A stretch of 64,000 nt of DNA. Source: Phoronis australis. Taxonomy: Eukaryota; Phoronida; Phoronidae. The notes beneath the pieces were generated by a model. That model was not told where the DNA came from. It searched no databases and saw only the letters and a list, made by a program, of their open reading frames with translations. Positions 42,701 to 57,700 of this stretch are shown here, piece by piece. Numbering within the stretch: the first letter of the stretch is position 1; each line of letters starts with the position of its first letter. A program made the position numbers and the translations under genes. The stretch lies in contig NMRA01000284.1 of assembly GCA_002633005.1 (NCBI GenBank), positions 390,978-454,977 on the forward strand, read 5' to 3'.

Positions 42701-45700
42701 GTTATGAAATCATGTGACATTTTGGATAATTTATGCTTTTAACTTTAATTACCGTTTTTTAATGGGAAGGGAAAGACACAACGTCTGCTTGCCCAAGCTC
42801 ATAATTCAGAGTTATTAAAAGTAAATTAACGACNNNNNNNNNNNNNNNNNNNNNNNNNNNNNNNNNNNNNNNNNNNNNNNNNNNNNNNNNNNNNNNNNNN
42901 NNNNNNNNNNNNNNNNNNNNCAAATTTAGGACAAAATATGGCGTATAATGGTATAACCTCGCAAATTTAGGACAAAATATGGCGTATAATGGTATAACCT
43001 CACAAATTTAGGACAAAATATGGCGTATAATGGTATAACCTCACAAATTTATGACAAAGTATGGCGGACAATTTATCGTAAATGATACACACTATCAAAA
43101 AGTTACTTTACCATATTCAAGTTTTGTACCACAGCTACAAACACACAATATTTTGAAAAATGTGATCATTCAAAACAACGTTTGAAGCCCTTCAGTAATG
43201 GAGAAAGCACTATTTCAACAATTTTTGTCTGAAATCGTTAAATTTCAAAGAAATTGTGATTATGACACAGTTGGAAATAAAAATCTCAACAGATGAGTTT
43301 ACACCATCAGTGGTTAGCATTCCTACGTGTTTCAGAGCCTCAGAAATTTTGCAGGAAAGTCGTCATGCCCCAATATGATGAGAGTTCTGGTAAGTACTGC
43401 AACCCCTTTGATCCACAGTTTTTGAAAATACCCTTGCCATCTGTGAGACTGATAACATCTAAGTAACAAAATAGGTTGCAATAGGTGCTGCCACTAGTTG
43501 AGAGTAGTCTGGCTTGATATTACAAAGGACAAAACAAACATCAGTTCATGAATGAATTTTCGGCCAGATTGATCCAGCGGATACCAGGTGGAACTCAGAA
43601 GCCCAGCAAATTTGTGTCCCGATGTAAAGTATTACTTGGTTTTACAGGTAGAAACTTTGCCTAAACTAATGCTAGAGTTATTTCAGGGAATTTTCACATG
43701 GCAATGTTAATAGAGGATGAAAAAGTGTGTTATCAAAAATGGGAGACCAAGATTATCTCTGACACCCTATCAACATTATCCAGAGAACTATTTTGAGTGA
43801 TCTGATATCCAAGGCCAGGCCCTATAACAGACACCATTATCAGCTAACTCAGTTATTGTCCACTGCTGAAGTTATGAAATCATGTGACATTTTGGAAAAT
43901 TTATGCTTTTAACTTTAATTGCCGTTTTTAATGGGAAGGGAAAGACACACAACGTCTGCTTGTACAAGCTCATAATTCAGAGTTAGTAAAAGTAAATTAA
44001 CGACTATAATACAAAATTTATCAAAAAAACTTTGAATCGGTTTAAATCATTCATCAAAAACGACAAACATGCATGGTAAGTTGGCTTCAATACAAGTTCA
44101 ACCGGTGCAACAGCCCCTTATGGTGTGGCGCACATGAAGTGATGAATTAGATGAAGGTAAGAGCAAAAAGCTCTAGTTTAGGACAGACCCTAAAATTTGA
44201 CACATTGGAATGGAAGCAAAAATCATTTTCTTTTTTGATTCTGACATGGGTAATTTTGTCGTTAACGGTTCATCGTCGTTCTCAAATATCGTTCACTGTA
44301 TTTCTAGGGTCCTGCAATAACCTTAAAACTGTTCTAAACAAAACGCGATAACAGAGGTAAAGAGTTGTCCTAAGCTCCTGCAGGAGGAGCTACCATCTCA
44401 CGTGCGTCAAATTTAAGTGCAAAAAGTAAGAGCGATACATACTGTCAGATTTCTTTTGAGACGACTCTTCAAGAAAGGCCAAAACCCAAAAATTAATAGA
44501 GAAAAGCTAGTTTTACTGAAGTGTTCAGAAAATAATTCAACATTACATCGTGGAAACCCGTTCCCTGAGAAATCAAATAAATTAAATGTTAAATACAATT
44601 TAGCATTTAGCCTAAAGCACATCCTAATACTCATTTTCAGTCCAACAGCTTAGACACCCACACAAAGCAACTGAAATTTTAGAACTCAAACAGCACCGAA
44701 AGTCAATGGCTACACTTTTTGTATGAGATTTTCCTTTGGCCAAAAGAAAACAATATCATAAGGTTAGGCAACACCACCCAGCCCAAAACAACACAAACTG
44801 TTTCACAATGACCTCTGACCCTCTTACAATGGCAGAATTCATTCATTGTGGTACAGTCAAGCGTGTGGTACTTCTATACTTCCCAGGAAAATGTCTGTGA
44901 GATGTGATCTGAGTACAGTACAAGGCTTTTGGCAAACGCATATTACATTCTTGAATGGTAACTTTTGTCTGTCTGTAGAGGCAGCCAAAATACCCAAGCA
45001 AACAAACAAACAACAAATTAATAGGACAGCTGTACAAGCCAATCATATTTGCGTGATCTAATTGATAATATTAATGGTAACTAGAAGAAAATTAATTGAT
45101 GTTGATAACTCTCAGATTAAATATCAAAATATTTGAATCACCATCAATAGACTTTTGAATCATGAGAACACCGCCCAAGAAGTGAGTCACGAGACAACTA
45201 AAAACTACAAGCCCTTACAAACGGCACAGTTACACAACACAGCTCAGATCCGTATTTTGTGAGCACACATGGACTCAATTCCTCGTAATTATAGCAGAGC
45301 AAAAAGGCCAGCAACTGATAATTTTTCACAGACCTGTGCATAGCAAATTGTCATTTTTCACACTTTTATCTTAGTGGTGAGCCTTTAAAACAGGTTCAGA
45401 ACTTAAATTTTAATCTCACAAGCATATCTTTCATTCTTACTTGAAACTTGGGGCAAAACCAACAAGTAAACATTTGTTACAAACGTATAACACTTAAACA
45501 GTTAAAGCATGTAAGATTCTTACTTCAAAACCTGCTTGTAAGCAAAATTACAAAAACCAAAGGCATTTTAGCCCTTAGCTTGCTATGCTAAATACAAAAC
45601 ATTGTTAAAAGCATAAACTTTGGAAAAATTTTTAACAAAAGAGGATACTTTGATGATCTTCGTCTCTTTTGTACTGATGCTGCACCATGAAACATGTTAG

Positions 45701-48700
45701 GAATTACCATACCTTCCTGAGCAACAAGAGAAGCACTCTCCGCAGCAGTCACTCAACTCTGGCAATGTATAGTGTTTACAATGTGGTGTTGGTTACGTCA
45801 ATACAATGTACATCATGTATAATTGAAAACAATAACATGGGTAACTAATAAAGTAAACAGAGCAGTTTGCTAGCCAATGAGATCAATACCTGTTGAGGAG
45901 ATGCAGAATAGGGCACCTTCTGTGAACACCCAGACACTGTGTGGAGGGGTACGATATAGCAAAGAAGCAAATGCTAGAATATTCATTTCCCAGAGTCCTG
46001 AATCTTGATGAGTCTATTTACTGGCTTTTGAATCTAGCCAAAAGTCAGAAATTGGACCACAAACAGCCAAAAGCTCATGTTCTTTGTCTTTTGGGTTTCT
46101 TGAAGTATTTTGTCTTCTGTTTTAAGTCATCCAGATTTCTGTCTTTGTGCACTTGCGAGTTGTGTAGAAAGATTTTCTGATCTACAGTCATAGCCTGAAT
46201 TCCATGAAACAGGCTAAGCCATCCGTAAACTCATTTTAGCGGAAAGTAAAAAGGCGAAAAAGCTCTCCAAGAAACAGGCGCCTGATGTTGAAAGGCTTAA
46301 AACATCACAGCAAAGGGTCAAAATTTCATGCAGGGGAGTTTGAAGACAGCCTTACAGTACAAGCCACGCTAAAAATGAAAAACTTACATCTAATTCACTT
46401 TCATTCAGAAATTATACAAAACGTTCACTATACATGTGGGTGTTGTGTTTCAATTCATCAAATTTTTACTATTGGTACAAAAACCAATCTGTTAGCAGTA
46501 TTCTAGCAAACATCAATGTGTGGATGAGGAAGAACACTGTAAGCTACACACTCAATTGGAAAGTTAAATCTTTTGGGTGTGCTTAAAAATAATCACATTC
46601 TTGTCATCATCATGAAGTAAAACCTCATTGAAATGCATTATGAACACCTAGTATTGATGCATGTTCCGTGACCATCTATATTATGCCTCTTATGCACTGG
46701 TTGGCATTGTGCTGAGTATTGCTGAGGCAGGCACCAGGGCATAGAATACACAAACACAGCTAGGTGGAACCTATGCTTAGTACCACACAGGTCCAGATTA
46801 ATGGGCAGAGTGATTTAAAATGGCTACGTAATTAAAAAATCAGGGGGTCGGGTAATCTGAGCAAGAGCGGTTAAAATAAAAGAAGTCGTGGGATGAGCCA
46901 CAAGTGTTTAACCAAATGGCCGATTTACTGACACAAATGCCTTCAACATTTTTTGCACACACAGTTGGTCATGCACGAGTCAAAAGAACCATTTTATGTC
47001 GCTTTACGTATAAATATGGTATTTTACACATTGACATGGCAAGGTGGTGCTGAAAGTGACAAATGACCGAAATGTGTACGTTTTGGGAGATAAATTTCTT
47101 GTGGGACGCGTGTTCATAAAGACACTAATGTGGCACATTTAGGACATCTTTATCGTATAAATTAGGGGAAGGGGGTGTAAGGCGATCGTTAGCAAATTTT
47201 GGGGCAGGAATTAACCTGAACAAGTACATTATTTTTCGAAAATTCATGTAGCTATTATATGGAAGACTCAAAACACATGAATTTCGTGATTTTCAAAACA
47301 GCCCATTAATAAACCAGTAAAAAATGCAAACAAAAATTATTACCCTGCAATACAAAAAAAATGACTACCTGTACTTACAAAAATAATCTCACACCTGTCC
47401 ACCAGTGGAGCTATAAATGACAGACTTCCTATGCTAACCTGATGAGATATTCAAGATCCATTAATCCAATAAGCACTCCAGGTTATCTCACCTGAGACAA
47501 CTGGATACAATAACTATAGATTATCTGCAATCAATACAAAGGCACAACAAACATTTGTACAACTCATTACAAACAACAGCCAACAAAACGATCAAATCTA
47601 TACTGATGGACACTTGCACTGAGGATATGTGCGATGGATCGAGTTACCTGGCTCCCGAAGCGCGGTTTACCTTTTTTGTTTCCAATCTGTGATTTTTTTA
47701 GTGTGTGCGAGATTGAATGCAAATATTTGCATAAAATTTTAGGGTTTGGGCAAGAATAACGAAAGTATCAGCTTCACAAATGAAGTGATGGAATAATGAG
47801 AACCAGGTAGAAATTGATTCCTTTACCTGTAGGACATAACACTAATCAATCACCAATGTTATTCTTATCTATCCCTAATTATAGTTCAATCAGTCGTATT
47901 TAGCACACCTAGTATGAAACCACTTATATATTTTACCTGTATTTCGCAACTTTTGTGGGATTCCCTTTCAAAAATTATGGAAATGCTTTTGAGGGAAAAC
48001 CCCTTGTAATAAAAATATAATAAATCCCCATTTTCTGATAAATTTTGCTTTCTTAAGAAGGTTCTTTATTAAGAAATAGAAGAAAACCTATAACAAAATT
48101 CAACTGAAAAATTTTACATAGTGAAGGCAAAGGCTAATTTTTCGCGCACCAATAATGAATATTTTGTAGTAAATAACAGAAAGTTTATCAAATGTTATTT
48201 TATGACATCTACACAGCACAAACAATGTGCTGTTAACTTGGGTTGCAATGTTTCGTCACCATAAAACAACATTTAGTAAAGTTTACAATATTTGTAGCAA
48301 GATAAGAAATCTTTGATAAATAGATAAATGACAATATTGGAGATTATTTGTGGGGAATAAATGAAATACCGTAGAATAACGTGCAGTATACCTGGAGAAT
48401 TTGGTCAAAATTGCACTATCAAAAGCATTGATGTACAAAGTAGTCAGATAACTTGTACCGCAGTTCATCGCATGCTCAGAAAATCTTGAGTTACATGGAA
48501 ACTCTATTGACACAGAAGGTACTAGCCAAGATATCTAGTGCACAGATTCAGAATTGATTAAATACAGGTGTGGTTTACCTGCAATCATCACTTTGCATAT
48601 ACCCAGCATGGCAAAAGAAACCTACAATAAACCCATAACTTTTTGAAATCCTTAAAGGGGCAATACACTAAACCCACTTACAGTAAAAAGAACGTCAAAG

Positions 48701-51700
48701 TTTTAAATACAAGAACAAGATTCACGGCACGGCTTTAAGAATTACTTATGTAAAACAATTGTTGAGAAACCATATGTGGAAATCCCAAGGGTTTGAATAT
48801 AGCACAAGCCAAAACAAGCGGTGTATAATGACAGTGGTTTTGCTAACATAAGAATATGTTGTAATTCTTATTCATTTCTCCACAAACGCACTAATATCAG
48901 CACATTATAAGCAAATGGCAACAAAGCTTCATAATGATTGAGTGAAAATGAATAAGATAATTTTAATATTTTTGCAACAAAGAAATTTAACCATATAAAT
49001 ACGACTCTTTTGCCTCATTGTGTTGTTCCAAACTCAAGAAGCAGGAGAGCTACACAGCGGGAATGCAAATGAACTCAGTTCATAGCTCACATTTGCAGCA
49101 AAATGGCATTTGAAGATTTAGCCTTGCGAAACAGTGAAGGGAATGTCTCACTTGGTAGATTTGTTTTACCAGTTGAAAGTAAATATTCACAATATGTGGG
49201 AAAAGGCGGGAGAGCAAAATGCTTATCTGATTATCTTTAGTAACCAATGAAAATTAGCAGTTGCATCACCTGACGCAACAAATCTCTCTCGCTTAGGTCA
49301 CTGTAATCTGATTCTTGTTGATAGCTTAAACAGCATTACTATCCCAGTTACACAAAGTCCTAAATTGAGCAATTTTACACTAGCTATCATCCTAAATAGA
49401 TCTGCTTTTACAACAGCAGTTCATCTGAAAGAGACAGACTGGTTTAAAAAATCCATGCGTTCCAGCCACCAGTTTCGTTAAACTCTTTACAGAAGCATTT
49501 TAGTGATGTTCATAGCACAATCGCCTTGGTGTTTAAAACATTACCAAGCTTAACCGATCTTGAATTGTTGCCTCATGAAACAGCAACTCATGCGTGCAAC
49601 ACTTGAATTTGCAATTTTAGGATTGGCCAACCCCAATAAACTCTGAAGCAGTTTTTGAGACACTGATGGTTTTGATGTTCTTTTTGGTGACAGAAATGGA
49701 ATCCTATCAAGGTAAGGAATATTAAGAGACCGATCCTGAGAGTAAAAGGTCTAATTCGATCTTTAAGTGTTTAGCCAGCTAAAATGGGCTATATGCAGCT
49801 TCAAGCAGTACCTACATCCAGCAGGATTCCAACAACAAGACGTTTTTAAGGAACTATGAAACGGGACAGAACAACGATACCTAACCTGGGCCTGTAAGGA
49901 AACATGGCCCAACCACAATATACACGCACCTAAGACAACTCCGCTCTCCCATGAAAACCTTGCCATTTCTATCAAGGATGTGGAAAATGGGAGGCTCTCA
50001 AGAAATAGAAAACAGATATCAGTATGTACCATGAAAACCCATTACAAATACATCATACAAGGGTCTGCCATTGAATATCTAGACAGAAGCCCTGCAAGAG
50101 TCTCATGTCAACATGAAGTGCAAGCAGATGAATAGATAGGACTTAATCCCATTGGAAAACAAACTAGGCAATTACAAACTGCTCTTATGTGGCTGGAGTA
50201 AGTCCACAGCTTCATTTCCATCAGTGTAAAATAACGGTGAATTTTCAGTTTGTCAGTTTGTCATAGGACAACACTACAATCACCAAAAGGGAATTAGCAA
50301 GAGTAAAAGTCTTACTAGATGTGGGTTAGAGGCTAAATTGTTGACCGGGATTTCATACAGAAAAAGCAACGGTTAAAAATCCTGATGAATCACAAAATTT
50401 CAAATATTTCACATTTTATGAATCGCAAAATTTCAAATATTTCACATTCTGCTTTTTTAGTTAGAAAGGTCCAATGATTCTGAGAGGGAGTTGTTAAAAT
50501 TTGGAAACAAACAAAGAATAGAGTTCCAATTAAAACGAAGAATGATTTGTGGAAACTGGTTTGTTAAAAAACTTTTGACAGCATTTCTTTATTACTTTGT
50601 GCAAAAAGCAAGGTAGTGACTTTTTCGAGGGCCCACCAGCAAAAATGCTTAGAACACAATGAAATCCATCAAAGTTTTAACAAACAAAGGTGACAAAAAG
50701 GAGAACCTTCAAACACAACATCCGTTGGGCTAAGATAGAAACTGAAACACCCTCAAAACCCAACTTACCTGTTACCCACAGGCAAAGCGTACAACCTGAG
50801 AAGGGCTGGTGTCAAGTAGTGTATACAAGTTTAATCTCCTGTGTCAGCATCGATAACCCAGGATAATGGACTGCGGTACTGTTGACATACCACAGGCTAC
50901 ACCATTCAAATTTGGCGGCCATTTGATGACCCGCAACGGTCGCTGCTAACGTTTCTAGGTTGTTGAACAGGGATCAATCACACTAAATTGTAGTCAAAAT
51001 GCGATAAGCTATTGACGAAAAGGATGTTGGTTCAACAAGGCAAATACAATAAAAAATGGTTGGCACGCATATTTAATTTGATCTCAGTCTTGTAATTATT
51101 TCCAAATCATGATATTGAATTCACATTAACCCACCCATGGTGAAGAATAAATTAATCAAAAATCACAAATTCATTTAACATTAAGTTGGCTTGAACATAA
51201 TGTCACAATATGCCACTTTGACGCCATGCGTTTGAAGGTTAACACAAGGTCACTCGAAAGGAAAATTTACTTCAACTTTTGTTTGACAAAAATTCTTTCG
51301 TTAAGTTTGTATGGAAACCAGTGGTTCCTAAGATTATTCACCAGAGGGCATTTCAGATTACACAGAAATAGATTTAGCATTTTGCACAGTCCATTCCTTC
51401 TAGTTTTTACACAAGCATGCCTTTCATGTCAAGCTGTCATGTGTTTTCACATTTTTGCCAAAACAAAAAAGCAATGTTCAACAAAATTTTGTCATTAGCG
51501 CCACCTGGTGTTAAGTCCCAGATTTTGTATGTGCAAAGGGTTGATTGCAATACACTTAGACTAAAATAATAAAGAGTTTAAATCACAGCAATTCTTCACT
51601 TATTTAGCGCACACTGTGGCAAACATGTAAAATTCTATTTATGTCAAACTTCTCCACAGAAGTAAAGACAGGTTTGAACCTGTGACCTTTGGCCACACCA

Positions 51701-54700
51701 GATAAAAAGTGAGCCTTTTTTCAAAAAGTTGTACCTAGCAAACTTAGTGTAATTAAAGTGGTAACATATGAAACAGAGTGTTGCATTTTCAAAGATGCGC
51801 TTGGGGGCGCACTGCTGCAATGTACTTGCGCCTTTTAATATTTTATGCGCTAATGGCACGAAGACGCTGTCCAGAAACATCCCTGTAAAGAAAAACTATT
51901 CTAGTACTGCCACGGTTTGTAGTGTGTAGATGTCACAAAACAAGATTTGGCAAAGATTCCGCTATTTGTAGCTTACTTGAAAATGAAAAATGAAAATTTT
52001 GCCAATTATTTTTGTGCGAAATGAAAGAAGAATCACCAATTCCCAACACTATGAACATTACAGCAGAGTTCATGCTGCAGTTCTAACAAATTCTAATGTT
52101 GAATAAGAAGATCTGCATTGAAATTGGGATTAATGAATTTTTCTATGTGCTTGCAAACATCATCTGAACAAGAAAGATACATTTCTTTTACTGCAGACTT
52201 ACTTTTTCCCAAAATGACATTATCTTGTTACACGGCTGGAGCGTGACATACGTCCATTTGAGCCAGTTGCAAAATCAACATTTAAATAAAACAGTCATTA
52301 ATTAACATAGAAAACTGTCTCAGTGGTTGGAAACATTTTTGTAATGTTTTCAGCATTGCGGAATGACTTTCAGTGTGTTTTTAAGCACAAAGTAAACATA
52401 ACAGTTAGCCCCACCTTTTACTTAAACATGACATTACTGGTGTGACCAAACGCACCTAAATCAGCCTACTAGTCAGAAGGGCCTTATAGTTGATTACAGG
52501 GTAACACTGTACCACAGTGGGTAACAAAGCTGGTACGTAAGTTTTGTGAGTCCTATGTGGCACATCCTAAAAGGATTTTATGATAGGAAGGGTGTTAACA
52601 CTATCATGACATATCAATACAGGATTATCTTGGAGTACAAACCTTTCCTCAAACAAACACTTCACGCTGTTAAAACTGCCCTAAACTAAACGCTCCACAC
52701 CACAGTATCCAAACACTTAAGACTGCCAATAAAGACATCAAATCCTCATAGACAATATTTGAAATAACATAAAAACATCAAATACAAACAAAGCCCGGAG
52801 TTCTAGAGGACAATGACTTCCAGAGTCAATATCTATTTGGATATTAAGTAATTCTTATTTACAGCAAAAAACTTTATCACCAGTTCACTAAATATTGAAA
52901 AAGCAGTTGGCATACAGCAGCCTGTCGCTGGTCTTATGAATTGTCTTTGATGTTTAGTGGCTATAATGCATGATGATAGGTCTACTGTACACTGAGTGGG
53001 TCAAGGTCGTTAGATGACCTTGATTAGCTGTTCTGATGATGATGATGTCTCAGACATCGAAACATGAAGAAGTTGAAAAATCTCGTTTTTATTCATTTAG
53101 TTCACTAAATGAGTTGGAATAGTTACAACAGGTGATTTCAACTGCACAATCTGAGGTATCTCTATCAGAATTAAGAACTGACCTATCACCAGGACATTGA
53201 GTGACGGCTTAACTGACCATTTAGAACTCATCAATCTTGACACACCTTCGTTTCCAAGCCGCCATTTTACCCCACAAACAACCCGTTGCCTAGTAAAACT
53301 TATCATTTGTTAGTCGACATTACGCAAGGGGGCGGAGCTTACGGTAGGTCAATTAACTAAGTGCTGTTGGATTTCAATTGACCAATAAATTTCTAAACAA
53401 AACCAGAAAAACATCCAAAAATATTAAAGCTTCTAGAATTCACTTTAACAAAGTTTTATAGAACCCTAGAAAAAATGTCCAAAATTAACTTCTAAACACC
53501 ACGGATTTTATGAAATTACTCAAAGTGTGCACAAAATTAAAAGAAAATAATTTAGAAAACTGTTCAACAGCATTTTTGACAATTCATAATGAACAACCTT
53601 GATAAATCAAACAACGCATTTAGAGGGGGCAATGTTGTCTTCTGAGATAAGAGTCTGCCTCCTCCTTAAAAGATCTTTGGTTTGAATTCTAATGGACCCA
53701 TGCACTGCTAGACCCTTGAGTCCGCCCTCTACTAGCTCCTCACCTCGGTCTTAATTTGTATATTATGTGTTATGTGCGATCATTAATAAATGAAAAATCG
53801 TTTCAGGTATCTGATGTAACGGGCCTGACTGAGAGGCCTGAGCACGTCTGATGCAACGTGTACTAGAACACATGCACTATCTTTTGCAGTGCACTAATCT
53901 ATCTCTGCAAAAGAGGAGAGTTGAAAATATTTCAATACTAGAAGCCAATGGGTTACGATAACACATCTCCGCTCGGGTCCTGTTTCTGAGGTCGACTGCT
54001 GCGGGGGAACTAAAAATTCAGTTAGAAATTGCAAAATCTGTGATGTCTAGTAAATGCATCACCTTACTGGTAAAGTATGTTAACTGCCAATTACGTGCCT
54101 GCCTGTACGTCCAAGAAAATTATGAGAATTGTGAATGATTTGTGAACAAAACATACAGTGACACCTATTGTAAGTTGGATTTCAAGGACACAGAAAAATA
54201 GAAAATGAGTCAGGCCAGTTGATGGTAATGTAGGATGCATCTTAGAAGAGTGTCCAAATTTGGTTAAATTTGGAACATCAGGTCTCAGAAATGGCAGATT
54301 GGATTCACATCAAACTTTCAGATACAATGACTTATGTACTGTTGTTCAAAATGCTTGTTTTAAAAATGTTTCACTTTTGCATGAGAGACTAACAGAAATA
54401 GGTTTTTCATGGTTTGTATGAGGAAACTAACAGCATTTTTGAGATTTCATCTAAAACATTTTATATAAAACAAAATTTAATTATGCTCTTATACCTTTGG
54501 GTGCATCTCTCTTTTTTATGAATATTACTAAAAACGTAGTTCCAGTCAAAATTGAAATTCTACAGGCTGTCTGCTATCTGGAAATAACTATTTTCACCGA
54601 GTTAAATTCTATAGTTTTGGAAATATTTGATAAAATCCACAGATTTGTTGATAAGGTCCTACACAATCTTAAGTGACACAGAAGGCAGAAAATGATTTGT

Positions 54701-57700
54701 TTATTTATTTATTATAATTGTAATATAGTTCATAGTGCTTTCCATCATGGCCCTCACATTTGAGTTAGTTTAAACTGAGTGCACTTTCCATGTACAATCA
54801 TCATTGTTTAAACAACGATGTGCGACACGCAAATGGACAAATAATGATCACTAGACATCATCTTCTAACTACGGCCTTCTCATGAGAACGTAAGTAAATA
54901 AATGTCACCCAGAGTCAAAAAATAAAGACTGTCGCAAAACATCTGTAACCCTATTCAAAGTGTTACAGTTGTCTTTCAAAAATAAGGTGACATGAAAGGA
55001 AGAAGAAAATATTTGAATTGATATGCAATGAATGATTTAAACCCAAAATAAATATAAATGAAAATAAAAGGACGCGTACAGTCAGTACTTGAGTTTATTG
55101 CCAAAAAACTTGGGCATTGACCCTTCTTCAGTTAGGAGGGAGGGAAAATACAGACCACTCACAACGAGGCGGTAGGTCACATATGACAACAGATAAAACA
55201 GATGACTATCAGACTGTCCATGAGCATGAATAGGCCAGGCACCTAGATATGAAAACCAAACTGAAAGGCAGAGAACACATGTGGCTTCACTGGGGAAAAT
55301 AAATGGCAAAGTAAGTTAGCGTAGTGAAAAAGAAATTATTATACACAAAATATAGTTATAGAAAAAATCCAAAATGTTTGCATAAATTCATCTGGATTCA
55401 TTGAACTTGTGGCAAAGAATCAAAAGGAAATAATATAACACCATAGATCACTTGAAAGCAGCTGAAAATTTTTGCACCAAATTTTGTTCTCTGTTTCCAA
55501 TGGAAAGAAATATCGTCTGTTGTTTTTACAACTACTGGGTAGGTACTGAAAAAGGTATGGCTAAGTCATGTCAAAAGTAAAACGATTTTGATTCTCAGCA
55601 CACATTATTTCGAGAACCTGGTCATGATAGTTCAAAATGTGAGCACTGCAGTAACTTTCTGGTATATATGCAGTGACTCACAATATGAGCTCAGCAGGTG
55701 TAGCCCACACTACAAAAGTATCAGGGACTACCATAATTCTTTTGGAAACAGTCATTTTACCTTAGCAATTTTGCATAAAAAGAGCTCAGTGAGGTTTTTA
55801 GTAAAAAAATATCTGGGCTCTTTTGGAAAATTCTATTCAACGCCCTCATTCAGCCATGGGAATTTAAGATATATTGTAATAGGAAGGTTTCACGTTGTGG
55901 GCACTTCAGCTACTAGGAGAGAAGTCTGAGGACATAACTTTTGAAAAGTGAACAATTACTTTAAAGATCTTGGCCATGTTTTCTCCACATTAATATACAA
56001 AGGACAGACTCACTCATGGCTTTCCAAAAGAGCCTTCACTGTGGCCCAGTTTTCTTGTTGGGTACTAAATGCTAATTCCAAAACATCCCCAAGGAAGCTT
56101 TTCCTCGGTTCATTCAGAAATCTCTGGTACTACAATAGACAATTAGCAACAATACCTTTATCGGCGTGCTGTTCATTGGCTGCCTGACATCCGAATATGA
56201 ACCCACTCTTTTGCTCCTGATTGGCTGTCCTCCTTCAGCAATTCGCCTGACACCTGGTGTCAGATCAGCTAAATGCAGAGAAGCCAGGTTTTCTGCATTG
56301 TCCCTAGGTAAGGATGGAGAAACAATCATGAGCCTGTGAGGAAACTGGATAAATAATTTTCAAGAAGATAATAAAGTCTTCATGGAATCTCTAAATTTCT
56401 TGTTTACTCAATTTGAAAAAAAGAGAAAATCAAGATTCTTTTTCTTCCAAATTATTAGAAACAAATAACATTAGATGAGGAATATTTACAGAAATGCAGT
56501 TGTCCGCAAAAAACTCCAAAAGAAGGGCAATAGTTTACCTGACACATGTTGCAAATATCTTTAAGTTTCCTTCATCGCTTAAAACTGAAATTGCACACAC
56601 CAAATGCTAATCCCGTGAGAGTCTATGGACTTGGCAACTGCAAAGTTGCTCTAATAATATGCTGTGTATATTGTCAGGCCAAAAATTACATTGATATTGA
56701 TATGCCTGACTTGGTGAGCCACGGCATTTAAAGCTTTTCTGGCACGTGTTTGTAGGACGTTAGAAAAAATTTAATTTTTAGACCTTGGCTGAAATTAATG
56801 CTGGTGAGTTTTGGCGAAGCGAACTGAATTGCTTCTTTTGGCCCTTATTATTCGTTGTATTAAGTGCTGCTTGAGTAATATTGTTGTTTTTTTACTAAAT
56901 GCTTGAATTTTATTATCCTTCATGAAATCTGGAAAGTTAGCATTTCGTGTTTTCTATTGTTATACTGTAGTCAGAATGGACCTCGCCCATGGTGAGCTAT
57001 AATCTCCATTCTACCACGGTATATAACTACTAGTGATTATTTTTTGCTTAAAAACACTTCATTCTTATTTCTTTTTCTCTTTGAATTTTGTTATTTTTGA
57101 CCCGCCAATGTAGCGGCTGCATTCAATANAAAATCAAGATTCTTTTTCTTCCAAATTATTAGAAACAAATAACATAAGATGAGGAATATTTACAGAAATG
57201 CAGTTGTCCGCAAAAAACTCCAAAAGAAGGGCAATAGTTTACCTGACACAGGTTGCAGATATTTTTTAGGCTTCCTTCATCGCTGAAAACTGAAATTGCA
57301 CGCACCAAATGCTTATCTCGTGAGAGTCTATGGACTTGGCAACTGCAAAGTTGCTCTGATAATATGCTGTGTATATTGTCAGGCCAAAAATTACATTGAT
57401 ATTGATATGCCTGACTTGGTGAGCCACGGCATTTAAAGCTTTTCTGGCATGTGTTTGTACGACGTTAGAAAAAAATTTTTTTTAGACCTTGGTTGAAATT
57501 AATGCTGGTGAGTTTTGGCGAAGCGAACTGAATTGCTTCTTTTGGCCCTTATTATTCGTTGTATTAAGTGCTGCTTGAGTAATATTGTTGTTTTTTACTA
57601 AATGCTTGAATTTTATTATCCTTCATGAAATCTGGAAAGTTAGCATTTCGTGTTTTCTATTGTTATACTGTAGTCAGAATGGACCTCGCCCATGGTGAGC

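Larger units (their letters stand above)
44004..56155. other. CCDC18 intron 2, 5' part
   Basis: No exon recognised. Contains family B repeats (48115-48300, 51905-52025), a SINE-like B box on the minus strand (51665-51706) and a 35-bp direct repeat (50391-50451). Otherwise AT-rich sequence with short frames lacking any family features. Confidence 0.6.

Noticed and set aside
24464-56155. Retrotransposon or viral-type proteins in the large intron
   Set aside because: No reverse transcriptase, integrase, transposase or capsid-like frame was recognisable; only short non-autonomous elements are present.
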